Of a stretch of 64,000 nucleotides of DNA, positions 37,333-50,605 are shown piece by piece. The stretch lies in the NCBI GenBank assembly GCA_003116995.1, contig BDSL01000053.1:248001-312000 (forward strand), given 5' to 3'. The notes beneath the pieces were generated by a model. That model was not told the DNA's origin, ran no database searches, and was given only the letters and a program-made list of their open reading frames with translations. Positions within the stretch are counted from its first letter, which is position 1; every line of letters starts with the position of its first letter. The DNA comes from Yamagishiella unicocca (taxonomy: Eukaryota; Chlorophyta; Chlorophyceae; Chlamydomonadales; Volvocaceae). Made by a program: the position numbers and the translations under genes.

Positions 37333-37645
37333 CCCAGGGGGTTAGTTCCACGGCTATGAACGGTGCTACGCACGAAAGCTAGGCTTCAGACGTTGGGGTG
37401 CCCACGGATGTATGGGATGCTCATGACAGCTGAAAACAAAGCGGAACGCGCACCACAACATGTGTGTCAGATGAGTTACAATGCGGGGGAATCTGAAACG
37501 AAGCAATCGTTATCACGGGCTGCGCTCGGCCCTCAGATGAGGGTCCGTTCAGGTAACCTTGTTGAACGAGTAACAACCTTGGACATCGTTCTGACATTTG
37601 GAGGATAATGTAATGATGATGGCGGGAATGCTGTTGCATCAGCAC

Positions 37646-38561
37646 CTGCACCGCATACCGTGTCGTCGTCGTCAGCCGGGCGGAGCCTAATCTGTCATCG
37701 TTTTGTGCGGCATGACTCATGTAACACGATCACAGCATCTGGGGCGCTTGGGCGCGCTTCGCAGGATTCCTTCTATAAAGTTTGAGTTTATAGTAGCTAA
37801 TCTCTTATTTTTACCGCGCTTCCATTGCATCGGCAGCTAGCATCGCAGCGAACGCGTCATTTCGCTGTCGAGGGGGCGGTCGAACGCACCTTCGAAGAGT
37901 ACGTAGATAGACAATCGGCCAGCGTCGGCCAAATTTACACTATAACCAAGCACCGATTCGCCTCCTGTGTTCGTTCGGTATGCGTATAGAATCGACCCTG
38001 TAGGAACACGCCTCCTGCACCCGTGGCACAGCTGCATCACACAGCTTCCATCCACGACTTCTGCTGCTTCTAGTTATATCTCCTGGTCTTTGCCAAATTA
38101 CCTAAAGCCCGCGCTCCAGGACTGGGGCCCCGCATGTCACCTGGTACGGCAAGCCCACGCACAAACATATCACATAGCCTCCATCCCTTGCATGCGGGCC
38201 GCTAGATGGGTAAATTTTGATAGCTTCCCGTATAGAAGAAACCCATACCGGGGACGTCCTAGTGCGCCTCTACCAGCTAACTGAATCATCCAGTCCCCAT
38301 TCCCTGTCTAAGCCGCCTAACTCTTTCTTGCAGATCGAAGACCATGAGCCTGCCTCCGTCCAATCACCACCTGCGTTTCCGGCCTGCCTTCAGTGAACGC
38401 TCGTCCACACAGCGTTTCAGAAAATAGCTATCTTCGCCACAGTAAAACACAAACAACGTTTATCTTACCACACTGCCTGACCGCCAAGCGACAGGGTGTG
38501 GCAGCCCGGCTCCCGAGCCTCACCTACTGCCGTATGCGCACAACCCACCACCTCCGCCTCC
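37646..38561. other. Intergenic region
   Basis: No coding signal was recognised. It contains the upstream region left of the duplication end and the presumed 3' UTR of the TPR-J gene (a minus-strand TGTAA lies at 37935-37939, 620 nt past that stop). Confidence 0.45.
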
Positions 38562-41500
38562 TCACCAGTTGAACCTTTCCTGGTCGTCGTCATCAGAGTC
38601 CCCTCCCTCGCCCTCCCACCACTTCCGGCCCCCGGCAGCCGCACCGCGGCCGCCAGCACCTACGCCTCCGGCGGCGGGTCGTGCGTACCCGCCGTAGCCG
38701 CTGCCGCTGCCAGCCGCACCGCTGCTGTTGCGAGCCGCACCCGCGCTGTTACCGCTGCTGCTTCGCGTGCTGCCGCTGCCATTCGCCGCGCTCGCCGCCG
38801 CCGGCGCGGGTCGGGCGGCGCCTGGGCGAGCGCCGCCGTACGATCCATAGCTGCCGTATCCTGCGCGCGGGGCCGCCGTAAGGGGAGGGACGGAGAACAA
38901 GTGTGAGGAAAGGCAAGAACAGGACTTCGCGTAACCGCACCGTTTCGCCGCGCCCTGCCAAGGATGGCCACCTGATCTTGCGAGGGAGCACCAGGATGCG
39001 AAGCACGCGCGTGTGCTGTAGGGACACAGAGGTGCGCGGGTGCCATCACATGCGTCCGGACACACGGCATCGGCCGCGGCATCAACCCGGCTTACACCCG
39101 CGTCTGAGTACACGAGTGTGTGTACACCCATGTGTGCTTCGACGGCGCACCCGCCAACATGCTAGGACGCACACCCGCCAACATGTGCTAAGACGCACCG
39201 CCAAAGGGCCCACCCGCGGCAGCGCCAGCTGCGCCACCACCGGTCGCGGATCGAGCCCTGGAGGCTGCCCCTGTTGCACCTGACGGCGCCGCCCCGCCGG
39301 GCCGCTGGAAGAAGAAGGGGTCCACTCCCGTGTAAAAGCCGCCGCTGTAGCGCGACCCGCCGCTGTACCAGTTGCTGCCGTACGGCTGCGATGCGGCGGA
39401 CGAGCTGCCGTACCGGCTCGACGGCGGCTGCTCCGCGTCGAGCAGCTGGTCGACCTTCCGACGCCGGGTCTTGTCGGAGAGCTCCTCGTGGGCCTGGCGG
39501 TAGGGGAGTGTAGTGGAGCCGGACGGGGGGAAGCGACAATATGGGCCTTATGTGTTTTGACCGACTTCGTATGGTCGGTCAAAAGAGCACGGCCAGAGAG
39601 GCTGTTTTGACTAGCATGGAGCCTTTGTCCCGCTGGACGTGCGTGCACAAATGAGATCGGCAGCGCACCGTTACATGAGAATGTGCGGCTACAGAGCTTA
39701 CAGGCGGTCACAAAAGGACCACGTGCACACGGCGCGAGCCAAGCGCCCACACGCTGCACCACGTGTGCGCTCACCCGCGTTCGTCACGTGGCCTCGCCGG
39801 GGCCGACCTCACCAGCTACCGCGTACCCCAACCCAACATACACGTGCCCTCCCCCTTTCCGACTCAAATCGGCAGCCTTGGCCGCCCTACCCCTTTCAAC
39901 CCTGCTATCACTCACCTGGTTGATGAAGTTGAACAGCCACGAGGCCTCCTCCCGCACCCGCGCCTCCAGCTCGCTGCTGCCCGCTAGGGTCCCGCTGTAC
40001 GGCGCCGCGCCAGCCTGCCCGGGCAGCACCAGCGCCAGCCGCACGGCGGCCATGGCCTTGTCCGGGTGGTGCTTGAGCGCCAGCCGCCGGTAGGCCTTCC
40101 GGACGTCCTCCTCACTGCGGCGAGGGAGGCGAGAAGACCCGGGTACACGATATAGGAAACGGAGGGCAGCAACGAGTAGGGGCCCCCTCGGGGAGCCCCC
40201 GGGAGGGAGGGCGGGGGAGCAGCCGGGCGGCGGAGGTGGAGCCATTGGTGGAGGCGGCGTTGCCCCCATAATGGAGAAATACAGCAGTCCCATGCACCCA
40301 CCGACCCACCTGCAGTTGTTGGCCAGGCCCAGCAGCTTGTAGTGGTGCGGGGTCTTCTGCCAGGACACCGCGGAGCGGGCCTCCGCCAGGCGTTCCTATT
40401 TAGGCGATAGGATGGAGAGGCTTAGGAGGAGGGTTCCGGGAAGTTGGCACGAGGAGGTTAGGTTTGGGGGTAAAATAATATATCCGCGAATCCACGTTAT
40501 GGGGCCGGCCGGCAGGCCAGCATCAGTTCCAAAGGAGGCCTAACGAGGTGTGCGCGTCACCACCGTCAGCTCTGCCACTCGTTCGCCCATCCGCCTGACG
40601 CCTGATCCTCGAATGGAAGCCCTGCCCGCCCGCCCCCCTGCCTGCGCGCCGCCGCCCACCTTGTACGCACTCAGCTCCTCCGCCGCTGGCCCCGTCCCGC
40701 CGGTCTGCGCGCTCAGCTTGGTCAGCGGCTCCAGCAGCCCCTGGGCATTCTCCGGGCGCCGAAGCTCCACCATGAGGGCTGCGGCGGCGCAGTGAGGGGG
40801 AGCGACGGCAGCAGGGCAGTCAGCACGTGGACGGGTGAGGCGGATGGGACCGCAGCAGGGCAGTCAGCACGTGGAGGGGTGAGCAGAGCGACGGCAGCGT
40901 AGAGCTGCGACGGAGGCAAACACATCCCGGTAACGGTGCGGTGCCCTACCCTGGGCGCGTTGCCCTCCCTTGACCCCCGCCACCGCTCCTTTGTGGGCTT
41001 ACCCTCCCCGCCCCCCGTAGGTCATTACCGTAACCACTTCCAGCACATCCGGGCAGCCCCCTCCGAGCCCCCTACGCCCAAAATCCTAACGCCCACACGC
41101 CACCTACAAGCTAGCCGCACGCTGGCCTTGTAGTAGGATGGGTCCAGCGCCCGCGCCCGCCCGCAGTCCGCCGCTGCGTCCGCCAGCTGCCCCAGTCCGG
41201 CGTACGCGGCTGCGCGGTTGGCGTGCAGCAGCGCCGCGAAGGCGGGGCAGCAGCCGCCAGCCAGGGCGCGGGAGTAGAGGTCGGCGGCGTCCGTGTGGCG
41301 GCCGGCTTTGATGGCGGAGTTGCCTTCCTCCTGAGGGCCGGGGCAGGGGTTGCAGGAGATGAACTGAGGGGTTGCAGGAGATGAACTGAGGGGTTGCAGG
41401 AGATGAACTGAGGGGTTGCAGGAGATGAATTGAGGGGTTGCAGGAGATGAACTGAGGGGTTGCAGGAGATGAACTGAGGGGTTGCAGGAGATGAATTGAG

Positions 41501-44500
41501 GGGTTGAAGGAGATGAACTGAGGGGTTGCAGGAGATGAACTGAGGGGTTGCAGGAGATGAATTGAGGGGTTGAAGGAGATGAACTGAGGGGTTGAAGGAG
41601 ATTGTCGAAGGAGAGGAACTGAGGAGAGGAACTGAGGGGTTGCGGATTACCGGTCGCTGAGGTTCGGACCCTCGAGACCGCTCCCTCCTCCATCGAACCC
41701 CAACCAGGCCCCTTCCGAGCCCACCTTGAGCTTCAGCTGCTGCTGCATGCTCTCCGCCAGCTCCGCGAGCACACCCGCCGGCGGCACCGTCACGTGCGCC
41801 GAGGTGGCGTAAACCGCCGCCGCCGCCCCCGAGGCCACCTCCAGGATGTCGGTGGAGCGCGCGACGTCGCCCCCGGGCCCGCTGGCGGCCTCCAGCGACA
41901 GCTGCAGCTCCCGGCAGGTGGTCAGCGCCTCCTGCGGCCAGCCAGGCAGCGGGCGCCAGGACTTAAAATGGGGTCCCGCCAAGTGGGAAGGAGTGCGGTG
42001 GTGACTTGCTGCAGGACTCAATGACCCAGGACTTAACACCCAGGGCTCAGCGGCTCAGGGGTTCACGACTCAGGGCAAAACACGTCGATACCACCCGACG
42101 CCCCTGAATTTGCCCCCCCCCACTTTATAGAGCCTCCTGCATATCAAGTACTCAAGCTCCGGACCTTCTGCTCCTCGTCTGTCAGTTCACGGGTCTGCTG
42201 TCGATCGCCCGCGGCCCCCTCCTCTCTCGCGGAGCCGGCCCTCCTCCCACCATCCCGCCTCACCTGCAGGTCCCCTCGGAAGTACCGCGCCTGCACGGTC
42301 AGCCACAGCCGCCACGACGCCGCCCGCTGCGCCAGCGGCACCTCGGGGTGCGGCGCCACCAGGGTCAGCGCTTCGCGACAGGAGCCCAGCCGCAGCGCCA
42401 GCACCGCCCGCGCGGCAGCCACCACGTCGCAGTAGGCCACCTGGGGGGTATGAAGGGGAGGGAGAGGGGAGAGCAGGGTTGCTGGGGAAACCCATGTACG
42501 ACAGAAAACCGTTTAGGAGAGAGCAAGGTGGGGGCAGGGCGGAAATGGGGCGGAGGAAACGGGGATTCTCGAGATTGCGTGTTGCTAGTTGTTGCTGCTG
42601 CTTCCGTCAGCTCCGGCCCCCGCCCACTGTTTTTTTCGCATCCACGGGTCTTCCTCGACACCCCGCACCCACCTGGTCCCGTATGGCGGCCAGCTTGTCT
42701 GCTGCCTCCTGCATCTTGTCTCGAGCGCCATTTGCGACGGCGGCCACCGCGGCGGCTGTCGCAGCGCGGGCCCTGCGCGGACATGATCCGGCAAGCAGGT
42801 CAGCAACAGCAGCGGCAGCAAGAACAGCGTCGTAGAGGACCTGAACTGATTTCTACATCTGAACCCAAAGACAGTGCCGACGCCGACGCATTACTACCGG
42901 CGTCTGGGTCGACCCACGGGCCTCTTCACCAGCCCCCTGCTACTCCGGTCGCACCTGGCGCCCAGGTCCACCACCTCGTTGAGCTTCTTGAGCATGTCCT
43001 GCACCACCGGGCCCGCACCAGCACCCGTCCGTTAGCTAGAAACCGCCGCCGTCAGCAGCATCAGCAGCGGTAGCGACAGCAAGAGCACTACGTTGGATTG
43101 GCAGCAGCATCGGCGGCCCCAACAGCAGCGCCAGCGGGCATGCGAACCCCAACACGGGGCTAGGGGTTCAGCTAGGTCGGCAAGGAGCGCCTTATGGCAG
43201 CTAGGTCGTCGGCCGTCCTGCTACTCCGGCTGTCCGCTTCGCCCAGGTGCTTCCCGAAACCCACCCGCTCCATCGGCCCCTCGCGACTCTAGGCTACCCG
43301 GTCTACCTGGTAGTGCGAGGAGGAGGCGGAGCACCTGTCCATGGCAGCATCAATGATGCGGTGCGCCGCCGCGAAGTCACCCAGCCTGGGGCGAGAGGCG
43401 TGTGCGTGTGTGGGGGGGGAGAAGCAGTGAACCGTTTGAGGAAGGACAAATACTGGCTGGAGATCACAAAAACAATATCCCAGCCAGGCAGCCGACGCAT
43501 TAAGACCCTTCGCGGCCGCGCGAGCCGTGCCGTTGTTGCGCACCTGCAGTGGCACGTGGCTGCTCGTGACGCCGCCCGCATGAACTTGGGGTCCAGCGTC
43601 ATGGCCCGCAGCGCATCGTCCAGGGCGGACTGCGGCTTGCTGGTCATCAGCCGCGCGCCCGACCTGTTGCTGTACAGCACCGCGATCTCCGTCTTGAGGG
43701 TGGGGAACAGCTGCTGCAGCTTGTCGCGCGACAGCGGCAGCGTCGGCAGCTGCTGCTCCAGCAGCTCGATCGCCTCCGTGTACCATCGCTCCGCAGCCCT
43801 ACAGCACGCGCAGCACGGCCATGCGCGAGAGTTAGACCTCTCTCGCCCTCCCTGGACCTGCCCGCCGGCAGCTGGGGAATGGCGCTGGACCCTGCCCGAG
43901 CTGCGCTGGCGCTCACCTGAAGTCGCTCTGCTCGTACTTTTGGTTGCCGAGCTGCTTCTTCTCGTCAGCGTTGCGCTTCAGCCGTGTGGCCTGCGGTGAC
44001 AAGGCGCGAAGGACCATTAGCGAGGTATGCGCGGGCCACCTTGACCTGAAGCCAGACGTGTCTGGGCACAGCCGGCGTCCCTGGCCGCGCCCACTAGCCA
44101 CCTGTCTTGAGCTCTGTGCCCTACTCCCAGGACACCTCCGGCGTCACTCGCTTCAACAGCGCAACCCAAATCGACTCAGACGTCAAGGTCCTCACTCCGC
44201 GCCATGCGCATACGCATCCAGACACGGGAGCGCGAACGGGCTGCTCTACGCAGCAGCCTCGCCGCTGGCCGTCTGCCTGCTGCTTGACCTCCCTCCCGCT
44301 TGAACCCATGCAAGCACCTGCGGTGCAGTCGCGTCCGCGCCTTGGTCCGCGGTCGAGGCCTGCTGCTGCGACTGGGGCTGCTGCGAAGGCACGGACGCAT
44401 TGGCGGCGGCAGCCGACCGCTCAGACAGCCCTCCGGATGAGACCGCCGGCGCTGCTGCTGCGGCCGCCGCCGCCATTGAGGACGAGGACGAGGACGCGCC

Positions 44501-47500
44501 CCCGCCGCTGGGGCGCCCCGCTTCCGCCTGTGTGGCGGAGCGGCCCTTGCGCGGAGTGATTTTTGCACGCGCTCTCCCACCGGCCCTGCAGTGGTTTACG
44601 CCAGTGGCCCAAAGGCGGACGCGGGCGGGATGAGCTGCGCAGAAATGGAAGCAGAACGACCACTGACCCACGGGTCGCAGGGCGCCCACTCACCTCCCGG
44701 GCGTGATGCCGCCGCCAAGGCCGGGCCCCGCCGCTGCTGCGGCGTCCGCAGCCCCGCCGCTGGATCCCACCGTGAACTTCAGTGGCTCGTTGCCCGCCGC
44801 GCCCCCCGCGGGCACAGCCACGCGCGGCACGTTTGTCCAACCGGATGAGGAGGACGCCGTCGGTTGTGGTGGTGGTTGGTGGTTGGCGGAGACGGGTGTC
44901 GTCGACATGGGGGACGGCCCGCCCGACATGTACGAAGACGCCGCTGCCCCCGAGGCCGAGACGCCGCTCTGGGATCTCATCCCAGCGGACGTCGCTGACG
45001 ACGCGGCGGCAGCGGCCGCCGACGCCGCCTGCGGTTGCATCGTCACGCCGAACGTGAAGGGCAAAGACGTGGCGCTGCCGCCGCTGCTGGGCCGAGTGGC
45101 CGCACCCCCTGCGCCGTTGCTCAAGGTACTGAAGGGAACGGACCCAAAGCCCATGCCCCCCGACGATGTCGCTTGCGCTCCACCTTCACTCTTTCCAGAG
45201 GCTCTAAAGACAAAAGACCCCGGCTGCGCGTGTTGCTGCTGCACCGGCGCTGCCGTTGGGGCGGTTGACGACACCGGCTGGGCGCCCAGGGCAGCCGCAA
45301 CCGGGCCAGATACCGCGGCTGCGCCTCCGCTGGAGGCGGTCGTTGCCGCGGCGCTACCGTCCCCGCAGCTGCCACTAGCACTGCCGCCGCTGCTGACCCC
45401 GCCAAACACGAACGGAACAGATGCAGCGACAGCCGCGCCCGCGACCGGCGCACCACCAAAGCTGCTGCCGCTCCCTGCCGCTACACCCCCGGTGCTTGCG
45501 GCGCGTGCTGCGGCCCCCCGCGCCGCCCCCGCCTGCGGGTCCTCGAGCTTCAGCCCCCCGATCATACACGCCACCGCCGCAGCCAGCCCTGGCGCCCCGT
45601 CTGATGCCGACCCAGATGCGCCAACCTTGGCGCCCAAAACGCCCTGCCGCAGCAGCATCTCGAGGACGGACCGCATGGCAGGGCTGGTGTCCCCGGCTGC
45701 AAGGGCTGCTACCATTGCCTCCGCGGCCGCAGCCGGATTTGCGTCCTTGTTCCCGGCCCTGGCCGCCAGGGCCGCGGCCGCGGCCTCGCGCGTCCGTCGC
45801 GCCATGTTCTCTAGCTGCTCTGCCACGGCAGCCAGGATATCCGGGGAGGTGCAAGCCGCCTCGGCGGGCGCGGAGGCAACCGCAGCGGCGCTCGCTGCAG
45901 CCAGGCCGAGCGCCGCGGCCGTCGTCGCCGCGGCTGAGGTGGGCCCCTCGAACGGCTGGCGTGCTGGGGCTGCTGCCCCAGGCGGAGCCGCCGGCGGCAT
46001 GGGGCCTTCGGCCACTGGGGCAAAAGTGCTGCCGCCAACGCCAACGCCGCTGCTGTCAGTGGAGATGCGGGCCGCCTTGGGGGCGTTGTCCTTAGCAGGC
46101 TGGCAGTCGTTTCCTGCCTGACTAGACGACCCGCTAGAGCCACCGGCTAGCCCGCCGGTCAAACTGGAACCTATATCAGGAACCTTTTTGCCGGCTGCTG
46201 CCGCGACAGCTGGGGCCGTCGCCTGAAGTCCTACGGATGGGAAGGCAGGGGCGTTTGCGCCTTGTGGCGCAACGCCTGTAGGGGCACCTGTGGCTGACGT
46301 GGCCGACACGCCGGCGTTTCGGTTGTGGTTGTTATTACTGTTGACGTGGCTGCTGTTGGATCCAGACGACGCGGACGAGAAAGCTGCGGACGCCGTAGAG
46401 AACATGTCTTGCACCTCACGTGCGCCCGGGATCTGGATCTGGATCGGAAACCTAAGCCCATTGGCATTGGCATTGCTTCCAGCGGCTGGCGCAGCCGCAG
46501 CTGTAGCGCCGGGGGCAGCTGCCTGCGGCGCAGCGCCGCCGGAACTTCCGTCTGCAGCGGGCGCGGGCTCGGATGGGACAGGGACGGGCCCAGCCGCGCC
46601 TGCCGGGTTGCCGAGGACTGAGAAGCGCGCTGGCTGAGGGAAGATGGGCGACGGCGCTACCTGCGGGCCGCGGGGATGTAGGGTGCGTGGTAGCTTGGTG
46701 TTTCCGAGGGCTTCCAGGGAACCAGGGCCGCCCGCCGCGCGCCGTGGCCATTCGAACGCACCGGCTGCTGCACACCGAGGCAGCATCGGGTTCGCATCGG
46801 CCCATGAACGCATATCCTTTTGCGGCTGAATGTTTGCGTATTGACTCCACTATGCTAGGCCTACGCCTTCCTCCGCTATCCTCTACCCATTAAGCCGCGC
46901 ATGTGCCCCTGGGCTGTAGTAGATCGCTTCCTGACCCCCTAGCTGTCGCGGGATCCCACCTCTGGCACGAAGGCCGTAAAGCCCTGGAAAGGTGCCGGGC
47001 TGAGGGAGGCCGCTGCCGAGGGTCCCGTGCCGCCAAGGGACGCGCTTCCACCGTTGCGCGCGGCCTGCGGGTAAGAGTACAAAGAGCAGCACGAATGGAC
47101 GTAAGATGACGTAGAACTTGACCATGAAAACGGACCAGCAACCCTGCCACTCCTCCTGGCTACTCCTAGTCCATCGACCTGACCACCCCCGCCAACCTGG
47201 CGGTCCCCTCCCAGCCTGGAGGCCCAAATGACACGTCCCGGGCAGCCGGGCGCACCTGGCCCCCCATAGCGCCTCCGAGGAGCGGCGAGATGAGGAAGAC
47301 GTTGGAGGCGCCGGACACGGCCGAGGAGGCCACGGAGCCCTGGCCAGGGGAAGACCAGGCGAACGGAAACGGTGTCAGGGTCAGCAGCCTATAGCAGGCC
47401 CTCTCCTTCGCATGGGCATGGCTACACATAAGGCTTTCCGACCGCCCGACACCGCGGCAACACCTCATCGCCTACAGCGGGAGAACCCGTTTGAGGCAGC

Positions 47501-48319
47501 AGCAGCTGAAGGCGCGCATACCACCGGCCACACCTGTGGGGTGATGTCCATAGGTGACGGACCGCCCATCGAAACCGACCGCGTTGCGAGCTTCTGGTAT
47601 GTGTTGTCGTCTATGGGTGTCATTGCTATGGGTGAGAAGGGCATTGCGGAGCCTGTCGAGGCAGGGCCCATCGGAGCTGCGGCTAGGAGCGGAGATGTGC
47701 CGTTCTTGTACTTGCTGGCCCGCATCCGGCCCCCGCGTGGCGTCCGGAGCCCAACTGGCTGACGATCTGCGATACCTGTGAGGACGTAAATGATGATGAT
47801 GCGTAAGAAGGGGGAATTCGTTTGTGTTCGTTTTCCTTTGTAGGAAGTGATGAGGATGAGGACGGATTGAGGGCAGCTGTGGGGGATGGGATGGGCGAGG
47901 TTGGGCAACTGTGCGCAGATGTGCGCGGGGGGGGGCTCCGAATGCGCGTGTTGATGTCACATAGGGAACTAGGATCAGCGTGTTCTCGTTGCCTCACGAC
48001 GGTACGGATGATGTCGACTTGCCCACCACCCCAAGTATCCGTTGGCATCGGCAATGCACACATAGCACGGCGACACCTTGCAGTCATCCCGCCGAGCAAC
48101 CATCTGCAGCTTACCAACGGCGCCAACATCGAAGATCGGCAGCTGTCCCGCTGTGGCTACCCCACCGGGCGCCTGTGGCTCCCGCGGCGTTAGCCCTGGC
48201 ACCTGCCCAGTTAGTCCCGCAGCAGAGGCCGCTGAAACAGCACCCAGGTTATCCTGGGCTCCACCCTCACGGCACCCTACCAGTTGCGGGACAGCAGCAG
48301 CGGCACCTCCTGTGCTCAT
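38562..48319 (-). CDS. TPR and J-domain co-chaperone (plant TPR15/TPR16-type, DNAJC7-like)
   Basis: Minus-strand exons: 48319-47998, 47775-47534, 47339-47256, 47064-46960, 46660-44694, 44585-44318, 43990-43917, 43798-43544, 43385-43335, a problem exon ending 42955, 42772-42673, 42440-42264, 41931-41725, 41330-41108, 40778-40660, 40395-40310, 40114-39916, 39493-39280 and 38860-38562; about 1,690 residues. The N-terminal half is Ala/Gly/Ser-rich with scattered FxFG-like motifs. TPRs follow (KKQLGNQKYEQSDFR, YSNRSGARL, then EEGNSAIKAGRHTDAADLYS with HANRAAAYAGLG). The J domain reads HYKLLGL...EEDVRKAYRRLALKHHPDKA with the HPD that stimulates Hsp70 ATPase. The Gly/Ser-rich tail ends DDDDQERFNW. 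The order matches land-plant TPR15/16, which link Hsp70/Hsp90 clients. The first exon is uncertain (ATG 48319 is the first in-frame Met). The junction before 42955 contains an in-frame TAA in the obvious model. Confidence 0.82.
41342..41605 (-). repeat. Intronic 22-bp minisatellite, about 12 copies
   Basis: On the coding (minus) strand the unit reads TTCATCTCCTGCAACCCCTC followed by AG: a pyrimidine tract plus AG, ending just 11 bp before the real acceptor at 41331. Variants substitute TTCAACC for TGCAACC and AATTC for AGTTC. Confidence 0.95.
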
Positions 48320-50605
48320 AGCGGCTGCAGTTTGCTGAGGCGCTGCAGACCATGTGGGCTGCTTGCCATCCGGCGCCTCTAAAGTCGGCTGTCCGAAGGG
48401 TTTCGACACGTGAGGGCACAGTTAACCATGCGGACACACTGCTAGAAATGTTGGGATTGATATCCTATGCCCGTGTAAGTGGCAACGTATCCGGTAACGA
48501 CTCGATGGTCGAAGCTAGGCGGCACGCCGCAACGCGCCGGGCTGCTGCAATTGACCATACGACGGCTGCCATGAGTCTATGATTCCAAATAGAGCTTCAC
48601 ATGTTGCAATATAAGCGCAGGGTAACACCCCCCCTCGATCTCCCGCCGACGCCTATGCTGTCGCTTACCGCAACATGACCAACCGGGGGCCCACCAGCAC
48701 CGGAAGGACGTTGTGGAATCTTTGAAGAAACTACTCCAGTGCGCACACGAGCTGCTCCTTTCCGACCAGGGCTGGGACCATCAGTTCCCAAAACAAAAGT
48801 GGCTGTGGCACCAGGCTGCGGCTGCGCTCCTGTCAAAACATCGGACTGACCGGCGGACTTCATTCTGGCCGGTATCGACCAGCAATAGCTGCTGTCGGCC
48901 GGCAAGCTCGAGGTGTAATATTCAAAAAACAAGGGCCGCAGCCCTGTACCAGCTGGGATAAGTGCCGGATTCACCTAACATCTCCACAAGTCCATATGTG
49001 CTGATGTCTTTTGAAGACTCATACAGGCTTGAGAGTGAATTTGGGCGTTGTGGGCCGGCATCCACTTAAACGGCAGTAAGCAATAACAGTGCGAGTTTGG
49101 TACACAGAGCAGCACTATCACATATCGTAGACCATAAGCTCTAACTGCAACACGCATGGTGGCGGCCTGTTCAATATTGAATGTACGGCAGTTTCGACGG
49201 CATAGCGCGTAAGCGATTTTACGGCCTTACGTTAAAGACCTGCATGGATGACTCTCCAACCAATACCCCAGATGTCTAGACCAGATTCCGGGTAGGAACG
49301 TCATGGGGAAGCACCATAACTTACTGTCGTACGGGGTTGAGAAAGGCTAACGAGCCGACTTTTACAGCACGCCAGACCCGCTCTGTCACATCGTATCCAT
49401 ATAACCCAGCGGATTGCTCTGGACCTTAGGCATGGATCTGGTCGTCGGAGATGGAGTTTACCATGCAACAATACACGCAGCCATCGCGAGTAATCCTATG
49501 TTATCTAAAGGGTATACTGATACCATGTGTCGCCACCTGCAGCAGCAACAACAGATCCATCAATTGCACGCTTAGATCGCACTAAACCCCGTTGCGCGCG
49601 TAAGGGTCACGCATTGGGAAGCGCAGCGAATGTTGCGCTTCGCACTTACGCCACCATGTACGGCACTTTGCGCGTCAGGACCTTAAATAGTTAAGCGAGC
49701 AAGGCAGCCGGGACAGCTCAAAGTCTGGGTCGACTGTAGATCGCAGCTAGCGTCATTGACTCTTGGAACGAGGGTATTACCTGATCGTTTGGCCGCCAGT
49801 GTTGGACATCATCATAGATTTAAATGTGGGACATTAATATACGTATAAATCCCCACTGCAGATGACAACTGTTATCGCCATCTCGTTGCAGAGCTGCAAA
49901 GTTCCGCGCTGGCACGCACATCCCAGGATCATGATTTCGTGCCAGCCGATGTTCCGATCCATACACGATTCCGAGGAGGCTCATGGGGCACGAGGTACAA
50001 GGTAAAGTTCATCCATGGGAGTTACATCTTCTTAGGAAACAGCGCCTAACGCTATGCCTTCATCCTGACACGCGGCATTGACACCTCTCGCAATCATGGC
50101 AACGCCATTCCACGTATGCTGGGCAAAACAACGGCCATCTCCGCTCAACATCATCGGTCAGGTCTCACCAACTCTCGCTTCACTCTTATGCATCTACTAT
50201 ACGTACCTCGAGGTCGAGATCAACAAGTTGACATATTCACACAGTCAACTTCATGTGTTTTGTCTTGTTCAGTCATTCATCATGCGTCCAATCGCATCTC
50301 TCAATCGCACATCCGAGTAAGCTTCCTATATACGTTTGCAAAACACCATACATACGTACCTCACGATCACTTATGCGCCAATGCATTGCAATGCATAACA
50401 CTCAGGAACACTCGCATGTTGCCCTGCCATTGTAGGCCTAGTGCCAACTGATACTACCTATCCTGGGGTGGAATCAATTTGCTTCACCGCAATATTACGT
50501 CAAATGTCTGCTACAGTCAGAGCTACCAGGAGCTACATGGGCAGCGCTATGTCAATGTCGACTTAGACGTCTATATTAAACCTGATTATACGCACAGTCA
50601 CGCAA
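48320..50605. other. Intergenic, more AT-rich, no recognised gene
   Basis: This lies between the 5' end of the TPR-J gene and the 3' end of PSBS. Base composition is visibly less GC-rich between 48.9 and 50.5 kb. Only short, non-conserved ORFs are present. The last 600 bp are probably PSBS 3' UTR. Confidence 0.5.
50022..50026 (-). terminator. Possible TGTAA polyadenylation signal of PSBS
   Basis: The minus strand reads TGTAA about 580 nt downstream of the PSBS stop; it is the nearest such motif I found. Confidence 0.35.

Larger units (their letters stand above)
32897..37645. repeat. Segmental duplication, unit B
   Basis: This is a head-to-tail copy of the 25.9-32.9 kb block. Left junction: sequence matching 25904 onward starts at 32897 directly after GGTGCATCAG. 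Right end: GTTGCATCAG near 37645 matches GGTGCATCAG near 32888. Relative to unit A it lacks about 2.65 kb (26290 to 28941) and gains 535 bp at 34855-35389. Confidence 0.9.

Noticed and set aside
41025..41693. Minus-strand ORF with Ser/Pro/Gln repeats
   Set aside because: It reads through the 22-bp intronic minisatellite and joins two true exons; spliced exons give a TPR domain without it.
44101..44240. Plus-strand peptide beginning MSSVPYSQDTSG that looked protein-like
   Set aside because: It lies in an intron of the TPR-J gene, has no homologous context and no splice partners.
44703..46121. Plus-strand Ala/Pro-rich ORF of 472 codons
   Set aside because: It is antisense to the long low-complexity exon of the TPR-J gene, which is in phase with flanking TPR and J-domain exons.
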